Part shown: positions 22,887-23,042 of the stretch, one piece after another
Layout: every line of letters starts with the position of its first letter
Numbering within the stretch: position 1 is the stretch's first letter
IMG/VR virus record: IMGVR_UViG_3300027996_000177
Span: 1 to 23,042 of that record
Direction: 5' to 3' (one strand)
DNA length: 23,042 nucleotides
Origin: a virus
Notes under the pieces: model-generated
What the model was told of the DNA's origin: nothing
Database searches by the model: none
Seen by the model: only the letters and a program-made list of their open reading frames with translations
Made by a program: the position numbers and the translations under genes

Positions 22887-23042
22887 TTATTTACACTCTA
22901 TCTTCATATTGAAAAGTGTCTCCGCTAATGGTGAGAAAACTATTATGATAATGTTTTCTTGTTCACCACTTTCTTTTTTCAAAGTAAACGATGTTTCACC
23001 TTTTAAAACATCACCATAACTGTCATATATATTTTTTAATTT
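22887..23042 (-). CDS. 3' end of an unidentified gene, cut by the right window edge
   Basis: Reading the minus strand from the window edge, one frame stays open for 51 codons and ends with TAA at 22889-22887. The visible C-terminus starts KLKNIYDSYGDVLKGE and ends PLAETLFNMKIECK, with a hydrophobic strand NIIIIVFSP before the end. That is too little to assign a family. It lies 60 bases upstream of the gp25-like gene in the same orientation, so it is probably another tail or baseplate gene of the same unit. The other frames of this stretch have early stops, and the codon composition matches the neighbours. Confidence 0.6.
   Translation of the reverse strand, partial: KLKNIYDSYGDVLKGETSFTLKKESGEQENIIIIVFSPLAETLFNMKIECK

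Noticed and set aside
1-23042. Diversity-generating retroelement acting on the fibre or giant tail genes
   Set aside because: The Asn-rich proteins prompted the idea, but I found no template/variable repeat pair with A-specific differences and no reverse transcriptase in the window. The one repeat pair (4841-4972) is a simple tandem duplication.
1-23042. Stop-codon recoding as in some crAss-like phages
   Set aside because: Genes end with TAA, TGA (13043-13041) and TAG (15298-15296) at positions that agree with the next gene's start, and long frames run without needing readthrough.
1-23042. tRNA genes, CRISPR arrays, insertion sequences or attachment sites
   Set aside because: Nearly all sequence is accounted for by coding frames, with the largest gap only 60 bases. 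I saw no tRNA-like cloverleaf, regularly spaced repeats or transposase.

Overview
This window looks like part of the tail/baseplate gene cluster of a large contractile-tailed (myovirus-type) bacteriophage. All ten complete or left-truncated genes, and the gene fragment at the right edge, lie on the minus strand, so transcription runs from high to low coordinates. Coding density is very high: gaps are 3-60 bases and one gene pair overlaps by 11 bases. The DNA is AT-rich, roughly 30% GC by eye on a few sampled lines (not computed). No start codon is preceded by a convincing Shine-Dalgarno sequence; the upstream regions are A/T-rich. This, with the Asn-rich proteins and the style of the tail proteins, fits a phage of a Bacteroidota host. 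The host is inferred: no capsid, terminase, polymerase or host gene is present to test it. TAA, TGA and TAG are all used as stops, so the standard bacterial code applies.

Layout in transcription order (right to left). First comes the 3' end of an unidentified gene (22887-23042). A gp25/GPW-family baseplate wedge protein (22443-22826) and a gp6/baseplate-J wedge protein (20610-22439) follow; these two are the firmest calls. Next is a small predicted membrane protein (20181-20561). A 1624-residue protein follows (15296-20170) with an N-terminal Cna-B/carboxypeptidase-regulatory-like fold, a central hydrophobic stretch and a dense cysteine cluster. Four unrecognised, probably structural proteins of 744, 293, 291 and 300 residues come next (10367-15275). 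The giant 2823-residue protein (1888-10359) follows: its N-terminal part carries a P2 gpI/gp7-like tail-protein signature, and its long middle is rich in cysteines, coiled coils and linkers. The cluster ends, within the window, with a 317-residue fibre-like protein (899-1852) and the start of a LamG-type lectin-fold protein (1-895, cut by the edge).

How they probably work together: gp25-like and gp6-like proteins form the inner wedge ring at the tube end. The gpI/gp7-like giant would link that ring to peripheral fibres. The 317-residue and LamG-like proteins are candidate receptor-binding or fibre parts. The 1624-residue protein and the four-gene block sit where T4-like phages encode peripheral wedge and baseplate-decoration proteins, but I cannot assign them to particular T4 proteins.

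The least ordinary features are two giant cysteine-rich baseplate-region proteins with different cysteine architectures, recurrent ECC modules and a tandem 25-residue linker repeat inside the 2823-residue protein, hydrophobic segments inside otherwise soluble virion-type proteins, and a small membrane protein placed between baseplate genes.
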